From NCBI GenBank assembly GCA_964598255.1, contig CAZRBA010000086.1, positions 1-64,000 on the forward strand: a stretch of DNA of 64,000 bases, written 5' to 3'. The stretch's first letter is position 1. Each line of letters opens with the position of its first letter. The stretch is from Caldithrix sp964598255. GTDB taxonomy: Bacteria > Calditrichota > Calditrichia > Calditrichales > Calditrichaceae. A model generated the notes under the pieces. It worked only from the letters and a program-made list of their open reading frames with translations. It was not told the origin of the DNA and made no database searches. Shown here in pieces: positions 35,385-44,345 of the stretch. A program made the position numbers and the translations under genes.

Positions 35385-36614
35385 CTATTTTCCGGTAAAA
35401 AACATGCGCCAAAAATCGGGATGCAGCCAAAAATATGGCGAAACGGTTTGGCCGTATGCTCGAACAAATAAAGCGGCTGTTAATCCTTGCTTTTGCATGC
35501 GGTTAAACAAAAAATTCGTTTTACCTTGCGAACGCAACAATCGGCGCAGATATTCACCTGTTTTAAAACCGGGCAAAAGTTGCTTTTGCCACCAAGTGTC
35601 GTAATAGGCCAAAGCCCGAACCGACCAATCCCCTTGCTCCACGGCGCGGACAATAATAGTAGCCGCCGACATTCCGCTTAGCACGGCCGCATAAACTCCG
35701 CCGCCCGTTGCCGGGTTTACAAAGGATGCCGCATCGCCGATGGCTAAAAATCCGTCGCTTGCCCGTTTACCGACTACAGTTCCCAGAGGTAACGGCGCTC
35801 CGCTGTAATGATCTTCGGGTACGGCATTTTTCAATATTCGACGTAACCTACGGTTATCATAAATAATTCGGTCGAAAAGTGTTTGCAACGGTTTTTCTTT
35901 TTTTTGCTGTACGGAACGCTGTTCGACCATTATGCCTACATTTGCCCGATGCTCGCTAACTGGGAACACCCAGGCATACCCTGGTAACAACCGTTTGTCA
36001 TAGATGATGTTAACTTCATTCCGAAATGGTCCGCCCGTAAAATACTGACGTAATCCCCAAAATCGGTGCAATTTATCCACTTTTAAATTTAATACTTGGC
36101 GACGTAACAGCGAAGTAGCTCCGTCGGCGGCAATAAGAATATCGGCATGTAAACGTTTTTCCTGCCCGTTGCGTGTGTGGCGCAACACCACCCGCCATTT
36201 ATTGCCGCTGCGTTGTACATCTACGGCTTTAAAAGACGTGAACACGTCTTTTGCCTGTTCGCTTGCTTTTCGAAACAAATAGTGGTCGAATTGGGTGCGC
36301 GGAATACAAAAACTTTTTGCCGCTTTGCCTTTGGCCCCGCCAAAAACCACCCGCTGGTCTTGCGGGCCGGACAACGCCATACCGTAAATAGGAAAACCCA
36401 ATGCCTTAATTTCCTCGGTATTTAATCCGAGCCGCGAAAGCAAAACGAACACTTTGCCGGGAATGCCGTCTCCGCAAACTTTTTTTCTGGGGAATTCGGC
36501 TTTTTCGACCAGCAGGGCATGGTAGCCCGATTGTGCAAGTTGCAACACGGCGGCACTTCCGGCCGGTCCGGCGCCGACAACGACGATGGTCGGTTTTTCA
36601 CGATTCGCGCTCAA
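35385..36614 (-). CDS. Geranylgeranyl-reductase-family FAD-dependent oxidoreductase
   Basis: A 409-residue flavoprotein. It opens with the FAD dinucleotide-binding motif VVVGAGPAGSAAVLQL, continues with CGDGIPGK, has the second family motif IAADGATSLLRRQV and ends the core with GDAASFVNPATGGGVYAA. This is the pattern of the geranylgeranyl reductase/GGR family, which saturates isoprenoid chains, though some members act on other lipids or as halogenase-like enzymes. The start is a TTG at 36614 with AGGA 8 bases upstream, overlapping the flippase stop by 4 bases, so the two are translationally coupled. This hints at a role in a lipid-linked glycan pathway, but that is inference. Confidence 0.85.
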   Translation of the reverse strand: MSANREKPTIVVVGAGPAGSAAVLQLAQSGYHALLVEKAEFPRKKVCGDGIPGKVFVLLSRLGLNTEEIKALGFPIYGMALSGPQDQRVVFGGAKGKAAKSFCIPRTQFDHYLFRKASEQAKDVFTSFKAVDVQRSGNKWRVVLRHTRNGQEKRLHADILIAADGATSLLRRQVLNLKVDKLHRFWGLRQYFTGGPFRNEVNIIYDKRLLPGYAWVFPVSEHRANVGIMVEQRSVQQKKEKPLQTLFDRIIYDNRRLRRILKNAVPEDHYSGAPLPLGTVVGKRASDGFLAIGDAASFVNPATGGGVYAAVLSGMSAATIIVRAVEQGDWSVRALAYYDTWWQKQLLPGFKTGEYLRRLLRSQGKTNFLFNRMQKQGLTAALFVRAYGQTVSPYFWLHPDFWRMFFTGK

Positions 36615-38071
36615 GACGATCTTCCTAAAATAGATTTGAACCTTGCAAAAGCCTTGCGATCAATCCCGTAAACGGTTACCAGATAAATCAAAATACCCGT
36701 TACCACCAAAATAAACAAACGAATTACGGCGGGCCAATGTTGAATTCCCGTTAACCTTAATCCCAAAAGAATGCCAACCATTGCAGCCGTGGCAAATGCA
36801 GGAGTTCGCACCAATTTAAACCATTCCAAAATACTTAGGCGAATCATACGCAAACTAGCCATAAGGGCAATGCCGACAAAAAAGAGCAGAACCAACGCGA
36901 TAAACGTAACCACCACTACAAGTCCCTGCCGGTAAACTAAAAACAGAACAAAGCTCAACATGGCAAAATAAATAAGATTAATCAGCAGTTCCCACTGGGG
37001 TTTACCTTTGGACAAAAAAACCACACTGGTAGTCACCCAAATAGAACGGGCCAGCCCCACTACGGTTAAAATTTCCAAGACGGGAACTAATGCTTGCCAT
37101 TTGGGCCCGTAAAAAACAGACACAAATTCCGGAGCCACCAACGCCATACCGGCAAAAACAGGAAATACAAGCAAAGCCAATCCGCTTACTGTATCTTTGT
37201 ACAACTGCTGATACTGGGGTAAGTTGTCTTGAAGTTTGGAAAACGCGGGGAACATAACGCGTAATATATTTTTGGAAATACGCTGAACCGGAAAATCGAC
37301 CAATTGGTAGCCCACCGAATAATACCCCAATGTAGCCGAACCCATAAAACGTCCGATAATGGCATTAGGCAAATTTATATTCAAATATCCGACAACACGA
37401 CTAGCCAAAACCTGACTACCGAAAGCGGTTAATTCCTTTAACCGGCCAAATTGCCAGGCAGGGGGCAGCCACTGGCGGGCAACCACCAGAGTTAGCAAAG
37501 TAAGCGTTAGCTCCTGCCCCAACAGGCCAAATACAAAACTCCACACCCCGAATCCGCTTAAAGCAAATCCCATAGCCAGCGCTCCGTATACCAACACCGA
37601 AGCCAGCCAAATAAGCCCGATCGCTTTAAACCGCATTTTTCGCGTAAGTTGAACATTTGGTATGGCTCTTAGGGCAAACAGAAAAAAGATGGTCCCCAGA
37701 ACACGCAAAATACTTTTTAGACGGGCGTAATGGAAAAAGACCGCGATATAAGGAGATGCAAAATAAATGGCAACAAAAAAAACCGTGGCACTAAGCAAAA
37801 ACACCGTTTGCGCACTTTGTAACTGAATTTTTTGTAGTTCCTTTCTTTGGATAAGAGCGGAACTTAGGCCCAGATCGAACAGCACAAATGTTAACCGCGT
37901 AAAAATAAAGGCGACACCGATAATCCCAAAATCGGTCGGCGTTAACAACCGGGCCAATACAAACGTAAACAACAATTGCAACATACGGGACAAAACTTCC
38001 GTACCCACTTGCCATTTAATGCCCCGCGCCGACTTTTCTCGAATATTCGCAACAGAAATTTTTTTCACCAT
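36611..38071 (-). CDS. Polysaccharide/lipid-linked oligosaccharide flippase (MOP superfamily)
   Basis: A 486-residue membrane protein with about 14 predicted helices. The N-terminus (ARGIKWQVGTEVLSRMLQLL, then FVLARLLTPTDFGIIGVA, with LSSALIQRKEL after it) is typical of WzxC/RfbX-type flippases. These proteins flip undecaprenyl-linked oligosaccharides to the periplasm. The gene is coupled to the geranylgeranyl-reductase-like gene by a TTGA overlap. No glycosyltransferases or polymerase lie nearby in the window, unlike most O-antigen or capsule clusters. The substrate is unknown. Confidence 0.85.
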   Translation of the reverse strand: MVKKISVANIREKSARGIKWQVGTEVLSRMLQLLFTFVLARLLTPTDFGIIGVAFIFTRLTFVLFDLGLSSALIQRKELQKIQLQSAQTVFLLSATVFFVAIYFASPYIAVFFHYARLKSILRVLGTIFFLFALRAIPNVQLTRKMRFKAIGLIWLASVLVYGALAMGFALSGFGVWSFVFGLLGQELTLTLLTLVVARQWLPPAWQFGRLKELTAFGSQVLASRVVGYLNINLPNAIIGRFMGSATLGYYSVGYQLVDFPVQRISKNILRVMFPAFSKLQDNLPQYQQLYKDTVSGLALLVFPVFAGMALVAPEFVSVFYGPKWQALVPVLEILTVVGLARSIWVTTSVVFLSKGKPQWELLINLIYFAMLSFVLFLVYRQGLVVVVTFIALVLLFFVGIALMASLRMIRLSILEWFKLVRTPAFATAAMVGILLGLRLTGIQHWPAVIRLFILVVTGILIYLVTVYGIDRKAFARFKSILGRSS

Positions 38072-38479
38072 GCCTGCCTATTCTGAAAACCGTAATTTCG
38101 ATGATTTTGATATCGACCGAAGTTGGTTTCTTTTTAGGAAATAAAACCGTATGTTCCTTTTGCGCTATTACACCTTTCTTCATTAAATTGAAAACGGTAA
38201 GGCAAATGCCCGAAAATAAACATTTCCGATGAACCGGCGTTTAATACAATAGAATTTGGAATTGCAATCAATTTTTTGTACACTATTCAAGATAAATCTG
38301 ACGGATGCGCAAAATGATTTTAAACAAACGATTGATTTGCGTTGAAATTCCAATCAAAGCGATGAACAGGACCACCTTTGGAAGAAGAACAATTAAATTT
38401 TCGTACAACACTTTACTTCAAAAAATACGATATTAACTTTTTACCGATAAAAAGTAAAATTTAACAGGATGAAAAAACA
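38072..38479. other. Divergent intergenic region without a recognisable gene
   Basis: These 408 bases separate the flippase gene (minus) from the GWxTD gene (plus). I see no open frame with a binding site, no RNA-like hairpin and no repeat. A sigma-70-like pair, TTGCAA and TATTCA with 16 bases between at about 38256-38290, could serve the GWxTD gene, but this is weak. Confidence 0.45.
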
Positions 38480-40780
38480 ATGTTAAAAAAATGCCTTCTT
38501 GCTTTTTGGGTGATTCTGTATTGCTTGCCATTAACCGCTTTGGCTCAAAAATCGGATTATGACATACTGCTGGACGATGCCAGAGAACAAATGGCTCAAT
38601 ACTACTGGCAACAAGCAGAAGAAACGTTGCACAAAGCCATCAAAATCAATCCGGATCGCACCGAAGCTTACTTAGAATTGGGCAAGCTGTTAATGCGCGA
38701 ACAAAAATGGCACGACGCCAAACCTTTCATTAACAAGGTCATTAAAAAGGAACCCGACAACATCGAGGCACATTATCAGATGGCCATTGCCGATCGGCAA
38801 GATGCCATAGGTCGGGATCAAATATGGATGCGCATAATGTGGAAAAATTCCAAAAAGCATTTTCTCAAAGTCATTGCCTTGGATTCTACCTATAAAGAAG
38901 TATTTGATGAATTTGCCAAATTAAAACTTCAGCAAGAAGAATACGAAGACGCCATTAATTTATGCCAGCGGCAGTTGCGCATTAAACCCCAAGATACCAA
39001 AGCCGGCTACGATATTTTTCAGTTTTACGATGCTTTTTTGTATCATGGCGGAGAGACAGGCCTATTGCAAATAAAAGACATGGATAGCTACCAAATTCAA
39101 TGGCTAAAAAAACGAAACGGCCCTTACGACCGCTATTTTTTAGGCGAGAAATATCGCCGGTTGGGTGAATTTAAAAAGGCAGATTCCATATTTCAGCGCT
39201 TGTTGGTAGAGTATTTGCCCTACCCCAAAGTTCCCGTTTATCTATCGTTGGTACGCTTGTATTACGAAACCAATCGCCCCAAAATAGCCGAAAAGATGTA
39301 CTGGAAGGCGGTTGACAGCGTAACCGAATATTGGGAAATGCGTTTTTTGTTTGATGACATCAAATACCTGATGACCGATAAAGATTTAACACGACGTTTT
39401 TCATCTTTGCAGGCCGTCAAAAATTTTTACCACGAATTTTGGAATAAACATAACCCTTTGGGCAGTTTGCCCTACAATCCCCGACTGGAAGAACATTACA
39501 AACGCCTTATCAAGGCCGAAAAAGACTACATTTACGATCGACCGCGTTTGCCCATTAACGATCCTGATCGTTTAACGGTTCTTAAGTTGCCGCAAGTTGT
39601 TTTGCGCAATACCAAATTTAACGACAAAGGTTTGGTGTACATCCGTTACGGCCCACCCGATGACCGCGCCGTTTCGCTAAGCGACGGAATGAAATCCAAC
39701 GAATCGTGGCTTTATTACGCCACACCCTACAATCCCAAATTAATTTTTCATTTTGAGATTGCCGAACATGCCCCTCCGGGCGACTGGCGTTTGGTAGCCG
39801 TACCCAGCGATCGCCGCATGTTAGATGCCCGGATGGGATGGGATCCATTGCTGGACCGCTACATGATGGCCCACAACGAATTGGAAGCCCATGCTGCCTT
39901 AAGCGAACTGCGGCTGGAAGCCCAAAAAACCATCCCCGCAGCCATGGAACGCGAACGCCCGACTTGGAGCGATTCGTTAAAACCTATTAAATTAAATCTT
40001 TTTGCTGCGCGTTTTCGTTCGGCGGATTTGAAAAACGACTACTTGGTATGGATGGGTATCGACTTAAAATCCATTGACACAACAAAATCTGTTAACGACA
40101 CTATTCCTTTAGAAGCGGGAATTGCCTTTTACGATTCGAGCTGGAACGAATTAAGGAAAACCATCGAACACGTTTCCTATTATTCCGGCGATACGGTGCA
40201 CATTAGTCACAACGAATATATTTTACCGTTTTCCTACGAAAGCAAGCAAAACAAACTTTACGTTTCTACCCATGTGCGCAGCTTAAAAGGCAACCAATTA
40301 GGCGGCTACAAATTCGCTTTAAAATACGATCCTCTGCCACCCAAAAAACTGGCCATTAGCGACTTGGTTTTGGCGTACAATGTGCAACCGTCGGATAAAA
40401 AGTCGCCATATTCGTTTCATGATTTGCAAATTATTCCCAATCCCAGCATGAAATTCAAAAAAGGAGAACTGGTTTACATTTACTTCGAACTGTACAATCT
40501 GGGACTAAAAAAAGGAAACACCCGGTACCATGTGGAACAAACGGTACGCCCTTTAAAAACCGGAAATATTTTTACCAACTTCAAACGGCTATTGGGTATT
40601 GGCACTAAAGAAATTTCAATAACGCGGGATCAGGTAGGCGCTTCCAGAATGGCTTCCGAATATGGCGCCTTTGATTTTTCGGCTTTGCCAACAGGGAAAA
40701 AGGAATTGATTATTACGGTTAAAGACGAAAATACGGGACAAAAAGTAACCAAATCGGTTCATTTCGAACTGGTAGACTAA
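38480..40780 (+). CDS. Secreted TPR protein with C-terminal GWxTD domain
   Basis: A 766-residue protein with a signal peptide (about 1-22, ending ALA). TPR repeats follow (EETLHKAIKINPDRTEAYLE, then KPFINKVIKKEPDNIEAHYQ, about residues 30-280). The C-terminal half matches the GWxTD domain, seen in GLVYIRYGPPDDRA and the later PGDWRLVAVPSDRRM. GWxTD proteins are found mostly in FCB-type and Acidobacteria-related bacteria and have no established function. The ATG is behind an AACAGGATG-type site. The downstream alkyltransferase is 81 bases away on the same strand. The presence of this domain supports the suggested lineage. Confidence 0.82.
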   Translation: MLKKCLLAFWVILYCLPLTALAQKSDYDILLDDAREQMAQYYWQQAEETLHKAIKINPDRTEAYLELGKLLMREQKWHDAKPFINKVIKKEPDNIEAHYQMAIADRQDAIGRDQIWMRIMWKNSKKHFLKVIALDSTYKEVFDEFAKLKLQQEEYEDAINLCQRQLRIKPQDTKAGYDIFQFYDAFLYHGGETGLLQIKDMDSYQIQWLKKRNGPYDRYFLGEKYRRLGEFKKADSIFQRLLVEYLPYPKVPVYLSLVRLYYETNRPKIAEKMYWKAVDSVTEYWEMRFLFDDIKYLMTDKDLTRRFSSLQAVKNFYHEFWNKHNPLGSLPYNPRLEEHYKRLIKAEKDYIYDRPRLPINDPDRLTVLKLPQVVLRNTKFNDKGLVYIRYGPPDDRAVSLSDGMKSNESWLYYATPYNPKLIFHFEIAEHAPPGDWRLVAVPSDRRMLDARMGWDPLLDRYMMAHNELEAHAALSELRLEAQKTIPAAMERERPTWSDSLKPIKLNLFAARFRSADLKNDYLVWMGIDLKSIDTTKSVNDTIPLEAGIAFYDSSWNELRKTIEHVSYYSGDTVHISHNEYILPFSYESKQNKLYVSTHVRSLKGNQLGGYKFALKYDPLPPKKLAISDLVLAYNVQPSDKKSPYSFHDLQIIPNPSMKFKKGELVYIYFELYNLGLKKGNTRYHVEQTVRPLKTGNIFTNFKRLLGIGTKEISITRDQVGASRMASEYGAFDFSALPTGKKELIITVKDENTGQKVTKSVHFELVD

Positions 40781-40861
40781 CGGGGAATTGCGTAGTCTTC
40801 CCCCTTAAAGTACAAAGACGGTACCTACGCATTTAAATTTTAACAACGAAATTTTTATCGG

Positions 40862-41323
40862 ATGCTCGCAGACGTTTATTTTATTTCGCCTGTCGGTCTG
40901 CTCAGGTTAATCGCAAGTGAGGGTTTTTTAACCGGCATACAATTCACCCATATCCTGGGCCCGACCCAAAGCGAATCGGCAGTGTTGCAAATGGCCGTAG
41001 AACAACTGAAAGCCTATTTTTCCGGCAAGCTAAAAACGTTTACGGTACCTTTAAACCTGCAAGGAACGCAGTTTCAAAAACAAGTTTGGGAAGCTTTGCG
41101 TCAAATTCCGTTTGGGCAGGTTGTCAGCTACAAGGATATTGCCGATGCCATTGGCCATCCCAAAGCCATTCGTGCAGTTGGACAGGCCAACGGCCGGAAC
41201 CCCATTCCCATTATTGTTCCCTGCCATCGGGTTATTTTGGCTAACGGGAAATTGGGCGGTTATAGTTCCGGCGTGTTGCGCAAAAGATGGCTATTGGAAC
41301 ACGAAGGTATTAAAATCGGCTAA
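40862..41323 (+). CDS. ogt: Methylated-DNA--protein-cysteine methyltransferase
   Basis: A 153-residue DNA-repair alkyltransferase. The acceptor motif PCHRV lies at 120-124 with the reactive Cys121, preceded by the helix-turn-helix FGQVVSYKDIADAIGHPKAIRAVGQANG and followed by GGYSSGVLRKRWLLEHEG (listed as motif landmarks). It transfers a methyl group from O6-methylguanine in DNA to its own cysteine and is thereby used up. It has the N-terminal alpha/beta part and no Ada regulatory domain. It is followed by a tRNA gene about 150 bases downstream. Confidence 0.92.
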   Translation: MLADVYFISPVGLLRLIASEGFLTGIQFTHILGPTQSESAVLQMAVEQLKAYFSGKLKTFTVPLNLQGTQFQKQVWEALRQIPFGQVVSYKDIADAIGHPKAIRAVGQANGRNPIPIIVPCHRVILANGKLGGYSSGVLRKRWLLEHEGIKIG

Positions 41324-41432
41324 ATTTTTGCCTTTCGCCCAATCCGAAGGGAGATGCGCAGTGTATTTTACCCGAAAGCCAAAGGCGGTGTTCACAGAGT
41401 ATCTTCAAATTTCGAGGGCAGAATCAATTGGC

Positions 41433-41461
41433 TTGACTTCATGCTATTAAACCTCTAAATT
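41433..41461 (+). promoter_or_regulatory. Candidate sigma-70 promoter of the tRNA-Ala / SRP RNA unit
   Basis: TTGACT (41433-41438) and TAAATT (41456-41461) are spaced by 17 bases. The -10 box ends 14 bases before the tRNA, about right for a short tRNA leader. Confidence 0.5.
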
Positions 41462-41475
41462 AACCGTTCTGCTAT

Positions 41476-41548
41476 GGGGCTATAGCTCAGTTGGGAGAGC
41501 GCTGCACTCGCATTGCAGAGGTCAGCGGTTCGAATCCGCTTAGCTCCA
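41476..41548 (+). tRNA. tRNA-Ala (anticodon CGC)
   Basis: A 73-base cloverleaf. The acceptor stem GGGGCTA pairs with TAGCTCC with one G-T pair. The D arm AGCTCAGTTGGGAGAGC, anticodon stem CTGCA/TGCAG around the loop CTCGCAT, and T arm GCGGTTCGAATCCGC are all standard. The anticodon CGC reads GCG (alanine). The discriminator base is A. The CCA tail is not encoded and must be added by nucleotidyltransferase. SRP RNA begins 3 bases after the tRNA. Confidence 0.97.
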
Positions 41549-41550
41549 CG

Positions 41551-41649
41551 TTGCCAGGTCCCGCGCAATAGGGCGGCACCGAACCCCGTCAGGTCCGGAA
41601 GGAAGCAGCGGTAAGTGCTTAACCTATGTGCCGCGGGCTCACCTGGCAA
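41551..41649 (+). ncRNA. ffs: Small bacterial signal recognition particle RNA (4.5S type)
   Basis: A 99-base RNA closed by TTGCCAGGT (41551-41559) pairing with ACCTGGCAA (41641-41649). Its conserved domain IV core reads GTCAGGTCCGGAAGGAAGCA with the GGAA tetraloop, followed by GCGG. It binds Ffh and directs membrane-protein translation to the membrane. It is the short form without an Alu domain. A TTTT run follows. The tRNA lies 3 bases upstream and dnaX starts 39 bases downstream, an order often seen in bacteria. Confidence 0.97.
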
Positions 41650-41687
41650 TTTTATTAACCTTAATTTATCGATAAGGTTTGGTCGGC

Positions 41688-43247
41688 ATGTCGTATGTTG
41701 TTATTGCCCGTCGTTGGCGCCCTCAGCAATTTGAAGAAGTAATAGGGCAGGAACATGTTTCCCGCACATTGGCAAATGCCATTGCCAATAATCGCATTGC
41801 ACACGCTTATATTTTTTCCGGGCCGCGTGGCGTAGGTAAAACGACCACGGCCCGTATATTGGCCAAAGCGGTTAACTGCGAAAAAGGGCCCACCCCGACT
41901 CCTTGTAACCAATGCGCCTCATGCAAAGCCATTACGCAGGGTAATTCCTTGGATGTGGTAGAAATAGACGGTGCTTCCAACCGCGGTATTGACGAAATTC
42001 GCAATTTGCGTGAAAAAATTCGTTTTGCTCCGGCCATGGGCAAATACCGCGTGTACATAATTGACGAAGTGCACATGCTCACCAAAGAAGCTTTTAACGC
42101 TTTGCTCAAAACATTGGAAGAACCTCCGGAACATGTGATCTTTATTTTTGCCACTACCGAAATTCATCGCGTTCCGGCAACCATTCTTTCCCGCTGTCAA
42201 CGATTCGACTTCCGACGCATTGCCGTACGCACCATAATGGAGCATTTACAACATATTTGCCGAGAAGATAAGATTGAAATCGAAGAAGAAGCGTTGTTGC
42301 AAATTGCCAAAAAGGCAGACGGTTCCATGCGCGATGCCGAAAGCATTCTGGATCAAATCATTTCCTATGCGGGCAACAAAATTTCCTTTGAAGATGTGGT
42401 TCAGGCTTTGGGGGTTATTCATCAGGATGTTTATTTTACCCTGACCGAGCAAATTAAAAACAGCGCCATTAAGGACATCATTCTCTCGGCCAATACCATT
42501 TTCGAAACCGGCCACGATTTAAATGAATTTTTATTGGGTTTCGAAGAGCATTTACGTAACATTTTGGTCGTCAAATCCACCGGATCGACCGAACTTATCG
42601 ACACCTCGGAAAATTATCTTGAGCGCTACAAACAGTTGGCCGTCGATTTTTCGGAAAACGATTTAGTTGGTTACTTGCAAATTGTAGGCGATACGCTAAA
42701 TGAAGTAAAATCGAGTCAACAGCCTCAATTAAAATTTGAATTAGGCTTGGTAAAGCTGGCCAAAATGCCTAAAACCGTTCAAATCGACACACTTTTGCAA
42801 AGCATTGAGCAACTAAAAAAAAAAGCCGTTAACAACATAACTCCCCAGCCGCAAGCCGCAGGGAACCCCGAGGCACACCCCACTGTATTAGATATGCAAT
42901 TCATCAAAAGTCAATGGAGCACTTTGGTGCAGCAAATCGGCCGAAAACGCGCATCTTTGGCTGGCATTCTTGCGCAGGCAAAAATCGAAAGCTTTGACGG
43001 CCACACCCTTACTTTGTTGTGCAGTGAACAAGGCGAGATTATTGAAGCTCAAAAAGATTGGCCGGAAAAATTTTTGACGCAAGCACTGGGGCACCCCATT
43101 CGTTTGCAGATTCGCATTCAAAAAAAAGCCTCGGTAAAAAACAAAACCATTAAAAACCAGGGCAAAAAAGAGATCATGGAAAAAATCAAAAATGCCTCGG
43201 ACACCATGCGAAAATTGGTGGATGAATTCGGTCTGGAAATAATTTAA
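41688..43247 (+). CDS. dnaX: DNA polymerase III subunits gamma and tau
   Basis: A 519-residue clamp-loader ATPase. Walker A GPRGVGKT is at 45-52, a zinc module uses C64, C73, C76 and C79, and Walker B DEVH is at 126-129; the sensor SRC motif is present. Residues after about 380 form the tau-specific part that should contact the polymerase and helicase. A run of ten A residues at 42815-42824 codes for the LKKKA junction at the end of domain III and may cause a frameshift (see separate entry). I chose the ATG at 41688; a TTG nine bases upstream is less likely. It forms an operon with ybaB and recR, the standard arrangement. Confidence 0.96.
   Translation: MSYVVIARRWRPQQFEEVIGQEHVSRTLANAIANNRIAHAYIFSGPRGVGKTTTARILAKAVNCEKGPTPTPCNQCASCKAITQGNSLDVVEIDGASNRGIDEIRNLREKIRFAPAMGKYRVYIIDEVHMLTKEAFNALLKTLEEPPEHVIFIFATTEIHRVPATILSRCQRFDFRRIAVRTIMEHLQHICREDKIEIEEEALLQIAKKADGSMRDAESILDQIISYAGNKISFEDVVQALGVIHQDVYFTLTEQIKNSAIKDIILSANTIFETGHDLNEFLLGFEEHLRNILVVKSTGSTELIDTSENYLERYKQLAVDFSENDLVGYLQIVGDTLNEVKSSQQPQLKFELGLVKLAKMPKTVQIDTLLQSIEQLKKKAVNNITPQPQAAGNPEAHPTVLDMQFIKSQWSTLVQQIGRKRASLAGILAQAKIESFDGHTLTLLCSEQGEIIEAQKDWPEKFLTQALGHPIRLQIRIQKKASVKNKTIKNQGKKEIMEKIKNASDTMRKLVDEFGLEII
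42815..42840 (+). other. Candidate slippage site producing the short gamma form of DnaX
   Basis: A run of ten A (42815-42824) sits in the frame CTA AAA AAA AAA GCC. A -1 shift reads AGC CGT TAA, ending at 42832 to give a protein of about 381 residues. A +1 shift ends at TAA 42838-42840 after PLTT. Both alternative frames therefore stop within 16 bases of the run. In Thermus dnaX a run of nine A gives gamma by transcriptional slippage, and E. coli uses a -1 ribosomal shift. Confidence 0.6.
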
Positions 43248-43262
43248 TTCAGGAGATTTCCC

Positions 43263-43595
43263 ATGTTCGATATGAACAACATTTTAAAACAGGCACAAAA
43301 GCTTCAGGAAGAAATGAAAAAAATTCAGGAAACTCTGGCTTCCATCACCGTAGAAGGCAGCGCCGGAGGCGGTATGGTTAAAGTAACGGCCAATTGCAAA
43401 TTGGAAATCCTGTCTGTCAAAATAGATCCCGATGTTTTAAAAGAAGACGATCAGGAAATGATTGAAGATTTGATAGTTGCCGCAGTAAATCAGGCCATTC
43501 AAAACGCTCAAAAACGCGCGGATGAAGAAATGAAAAAAGTTACCGGCGGCATGTTGGACAATTTACCAGGAAACTTTAAAATACCCGGGCTGTAA
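43263..43595 (+). CDS. ybaB: YbaB/EbfC family nucleoid-associated protein
   Basis: A 110-residue protein with the family opening MNNILKQAQKLQEEMKKIQE, then VEGSAGGGMVKVTANCKLEI, and a helical C-terminus ending in LPGNFKIPG. EbfC/YbaB proteins form tweezer-like dimers that bind DNA. The gene lies between dnaX and recR, the canonical position. An AGGAGA site precedes the ATG; recR starts 3 bases after its stop. Confidence 0.96.
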   Translation: MFDMNNILKQAQKLQEEMKKIQETLASITVEGSAGGGMVKVTANCKLEILSVKIDPDVLKEDDQEMIEDLIVAAVNQAIQNAQKRADEEMKKVTGGMLDNLPGNFKIPGL

Positions 43596-43597
43596 CT

Positions 43598-44209
43598 ATG
43601 AAAGACCTTGGTATTACCGCCTTGGACAATTTAATCGAGCAGTTGGCCCGTCTGCCGGGTATCGGCCGGAAAACAGCGCAACGATTGGCTTTATTTATTC
43701 TAAAAAGCGATTCCCAATTTGCCAACGATTTAGCCGAAGCCATTTTATCGCTTAAGCAAAATACACATTTGTGCAAACGATGCTTTAATATTGCCGAAAA
43801 CGAATTGTGTACCGTTTGCACCGATGCCTCACGTGACCGTCATAAAATTTGCGTAGTGGAAGATATTGTGGATGTGATGGCTATTGAAGAGACGCATACC
43901 TACCGAGGTTTGTACCACGTTTTAGGCGGCGTTATCTCGCCTTTAGCAGGCATTACCCCCGATCAATTGCATATTGCCGAACTCATACGCCGCATACAGG
44001 AAGAAGATATCGATGAGGTATTGTTAGCCATCAATCCCAGTACCGAAGGCGAAACTACTATTATTTACCTTAGCGAACAGTTAAAACCGTTTAATATTAA
44101 AATTACTCGTTTAGCCAGCGGTATTCCCATAGGCTCTCATCTGGAATATTTGGATATGGCCACTATCGGCCGGGCAATTCAGTCTCGCCAAGAGGTCAAA
44201 AAAGATTAA
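43598..44209 (+). CDS. recR: Recombination mediator RecR
   Basis: A 203-residue protein of normal RecR length. The N-terminal helix-hairpin-helix has RLPGIGRKTAQRLALFIL, the zinc finger uses C59, C62, C71 and C74, and the Toprim domain begins at ICVVEDIVDVMAIE with Glu88 and continues through the NPSTEGETT segment. RecR works with RecO (and RecF) to load RecA on gapped DNA. It starts 3 bases after the ybaB stop, so translation is coupled. A weak hairpin (CGGGCT/AGCCCG, 44217-44231) follows. Confidence 0.97.
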   Translation: MKDLGITALDNLIEQLARLPGIGRKTAQRLALFILKSDSQFANDLAEAILSLKQNTHLCKRCFNIAENELCTVCTDASRDRHKICVVEDIVDVMAIEETHTYRGLYHVLGGVISPLAGITPDQLHIAELIRRIQEEDIDEVLLAINPSTEGETTIIYLSEQLKPFNIKITRLASGIPIGSHLEYLDMATIGRAIQSRQEVKKD

Positions 44210-44345
44210 TTGAGCCCGGGCTGACAGCCCGCCTTAGTTCTCCGAATCCATTCGATCAATATTCCGCACACTTTTCATCATTTCTCTTAATTTACCCATA
44301 AACCCGACGATTATTTTTACAAATAATTAAGAGGGATAAAAATAC

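Noticed and set aside
41455..41649. Open frame antisense to the tRNA and SRP RNA
   Set aside because: It lies across two well-defined RNA genes and is a chance frame.
44217..44231. Intrinsic terminator after recR
   Set aside because: Six-bp stem with a three-base loop and no T-run; too weak to call.
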